From positions 50,053,195-50,117,194 of the forward strand of contig CM055872.1 of assembly GCA_029582165.1 (NCBI GenBank): a stretch of 64,000 bases of DNA, given 5' to 3'. This document shows, one piece after another, positions 62,794 to 64,000 of this stretch. This DNA comes from Portulaca oleracea. Lineage: Eukaryota > Streptophyta > Magnoliopsida > Caryophyllales > Portulacaceae. The translations under genes and the position numbers were made by a program. The notes beneath the pieces are model-generated. The model did no database searches, had not been told where the DNA came from, and was given only the letters and a program-made list of their open reading frames with translations. The first letter of the stretch is position 1. Each line of letters opens with the position of its first letter.

Positions 62794-64000
62794 ATGCAAC
62801 CATGGAGCCAAAGGAATCCTCGTCTTGCTCATGCGGTAGGATGGGCCCATGAAGGCATGGTTAGGCGAACCTTTGTTCGTGGGGTCGAGGCTGCTGCTGC
62901 TGACTTGACTGTGCGCATTTGGAACTGTGTTTGGTATCATCGGTCACACATTAAGGTAATCGTCGAGCCCTTCTTTGTTAACATTTATTTTAACGTAAAA
63001 TGAGCAAGCAGAAATGTTTAATTTCATCCTGTCTTGTCAATTTTAGCCAATTTCATGTTGCATGCTTGATACTTTATAGCCCTTTGAATACTTGCATGCG
63101 CCTCTTATTTTGCCCAAAATTGAAAGGAATGCCCGAAATTTTGTTCATATGATAACCGGCCCAAAATAAAAATCCACGGCCTATTTTATTAGCAAGGCTC
63201 GACGACCTTCCTTCTTTAATATGTTGGGCCGAGGCGTAGCGAGTAGAAAATGGGCCGAAGAGAATGAGGAAGGCCCGGCGGCCTTCCGTGCTTTGTATTG
63301 GGCCAGAAATAGCGCACGCTTGACTATTGGGCTGAAATAAATTGGAAGGGCCAGCGACCTTCATTCTGTGATGATGGCTGTGGGCCCTTTTCTTGAGCCG
63401 GTCCAAAGTGGAATGTCATGTGGTTTTCTTTTGTAACCTCCCATGTTTTGACCCGTTAGTAGAGTGTTAATCGAGTTCATGCTTCGTAGCTCTTAGTTCT
63501 TTTCATTTGATGTTTTTAGGAAGATTCCCTAAAAACTTTTAGGAATCTAAAGAAGCTCCCGAAGTTTGTTGATTCCTTGGGAGATTTTGCCTGGAACACT
63601 CTCGCAGCTACTGTCTTTGCCACTTTTCAGTCATGTTTGGTGGCTTGGAATGGCAAAACCCACCGAGTTCTAGGGAGAGCTCTGGCTGAAAGGTTTTGGG
63701 ATAGCACCAATTCCTTTCATTTGCCAGTAGGCGAGATGACGGTGACCCCAATAGATTTTGTATGATCACAGGGCTTTGTTGGGGTGGTCAAAATGTGGAG
63801 TTTCTCAAAGATCCTCCTCCGGACGTCATGGCTATGTTGGGCCCTGTGTTGGCGCGCCTCCGACTTGGGCAGGGTTTAGCCAGCTTGTCATACCCACACT
63901 TCGAGGCCTTGTTTAGTTGTGACTACTTCGCAACTCTGCCGTTGGACCAACGTTGCTTCTTGTTCATGGTGTACTTCATTGGTTCCACCATCTTTGCCAA
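62794..64000 (+). pseudogene. Plant mobile domain (MAIN-like/PMD) protein, partial, with a frameshift
   Basis: Two exons: 62794-62955 (donor aag/gtaatc) and 63520 to beyond the window (acceptor tttttag), joined in phase 0 to read HIK-EDSLKTFRNLKKLPKFVDSLG. The second exon shows the PMD landmarks FWDSTNSFHLPVGEMTVTP, ITGLCWGG, and further on SYPHFEALF and DQRCFLFMVYFIGSTIFA. A one-base loss near 63762-63765 shifts the frame (stop TGA just after DFV), so this copy is probably broken unless the base is a sequencing error. The gene lies antisense to the retrotransposon end at 60265-61718, where Tat-lineage elements are known to carry extra antisense genes. MAIN-type host proteins act in the nucleus on gene silencing and meristem maintenance; the role of transposon copies is not known. 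Confidence 0.72.

Overview
The window is nuclear DNA of a flowering plant, probably a eudicot. It is AT-rich and gene-poor, with spliced genes and LTR retrotransposons of the plant Copia, Athila and Tat-like types, plant LINEs, a Mutator-like (MULE) transposon and many hAT-like MITEs. I see only one clear host gene, NDUFS7 (the PSST subunit of mitochondrial complex I), as two exons at 24394-29671. The species cannot be fixed from this sequence.

Left part (1-24 kb). From left to right: an LTR ending at 2148 on the minus strand; a minus-strand retrotransposon ORF (2423-4352) split by a 527-bp hAT MITE; a gene-free stretch; a plus-strand LTR (6702-8147); a solo LTR (8178-9046); a degenerate minisatellite (9.06-10.17 kb); and a 5'-truncated LINE (10325-20559) with a perfect 20-bp target-site duplication. 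A complete 6.4-kb MULE (10429-16833) sits inside the LINE. It has 138-bp inverted repeats, a 10-bp target duplication and two convergent genes: a broken MuDR-type transposase and an apparently intact GRF zinc-finger membrane protein. A second small MITE also interrupts the LINE. Further MITEs, nested in each other, lie at 20.8-23.5 kb.

Middle (24-51.5 kb). NDUFS7 has a 4.65-kb intron carrying at least one MITE. A Copia element (30929-51485, minus strand, 722-bp LTRs, target duplication atttg) follows. It was split first or later by two insertions: a 13.2-kb Athila-like Ty3/Gypsy element (33066-46247, target duplication atctt) and a solo LTR (46906-48346, target duplication taccg). When either insert is removed, the Copia reading frame joins exactly. 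The Athila-like element has a tRNA-Asp primer site, gag-pol broken by two stop codons and one frameshift, and an open 498-codon env-position (ATHILA ORF1-type) gene.

Right part (51.5-64 kb). A decayed minus-strand Gypsy element is cut by a plus-strand Athila-related element (LTR 55546-56827) that has lost nearly all of pol. It keeps a zinc-knuckle/acidic ORF and the start of the env-position ORF, which is itself interrupted by a hAT MITE. The last 4 kb looks like the 3' end of a minus-strand Tat-like element: 3' LTR, polypurine tract, thirteen 39-bp tandem repeats, then an antisense plant-mobile-domain gene running off the window.

The most interesting pattern crosses families. At least six unrelated LTRs here each carry an array of short GC-rich inverted-repeat 'words', different in sequence in each family, placed just upstream of the TATA-like box. 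The same kind of array occurs 0.6-1 kb upstream of the env-position ORF in both Athila-like elements.
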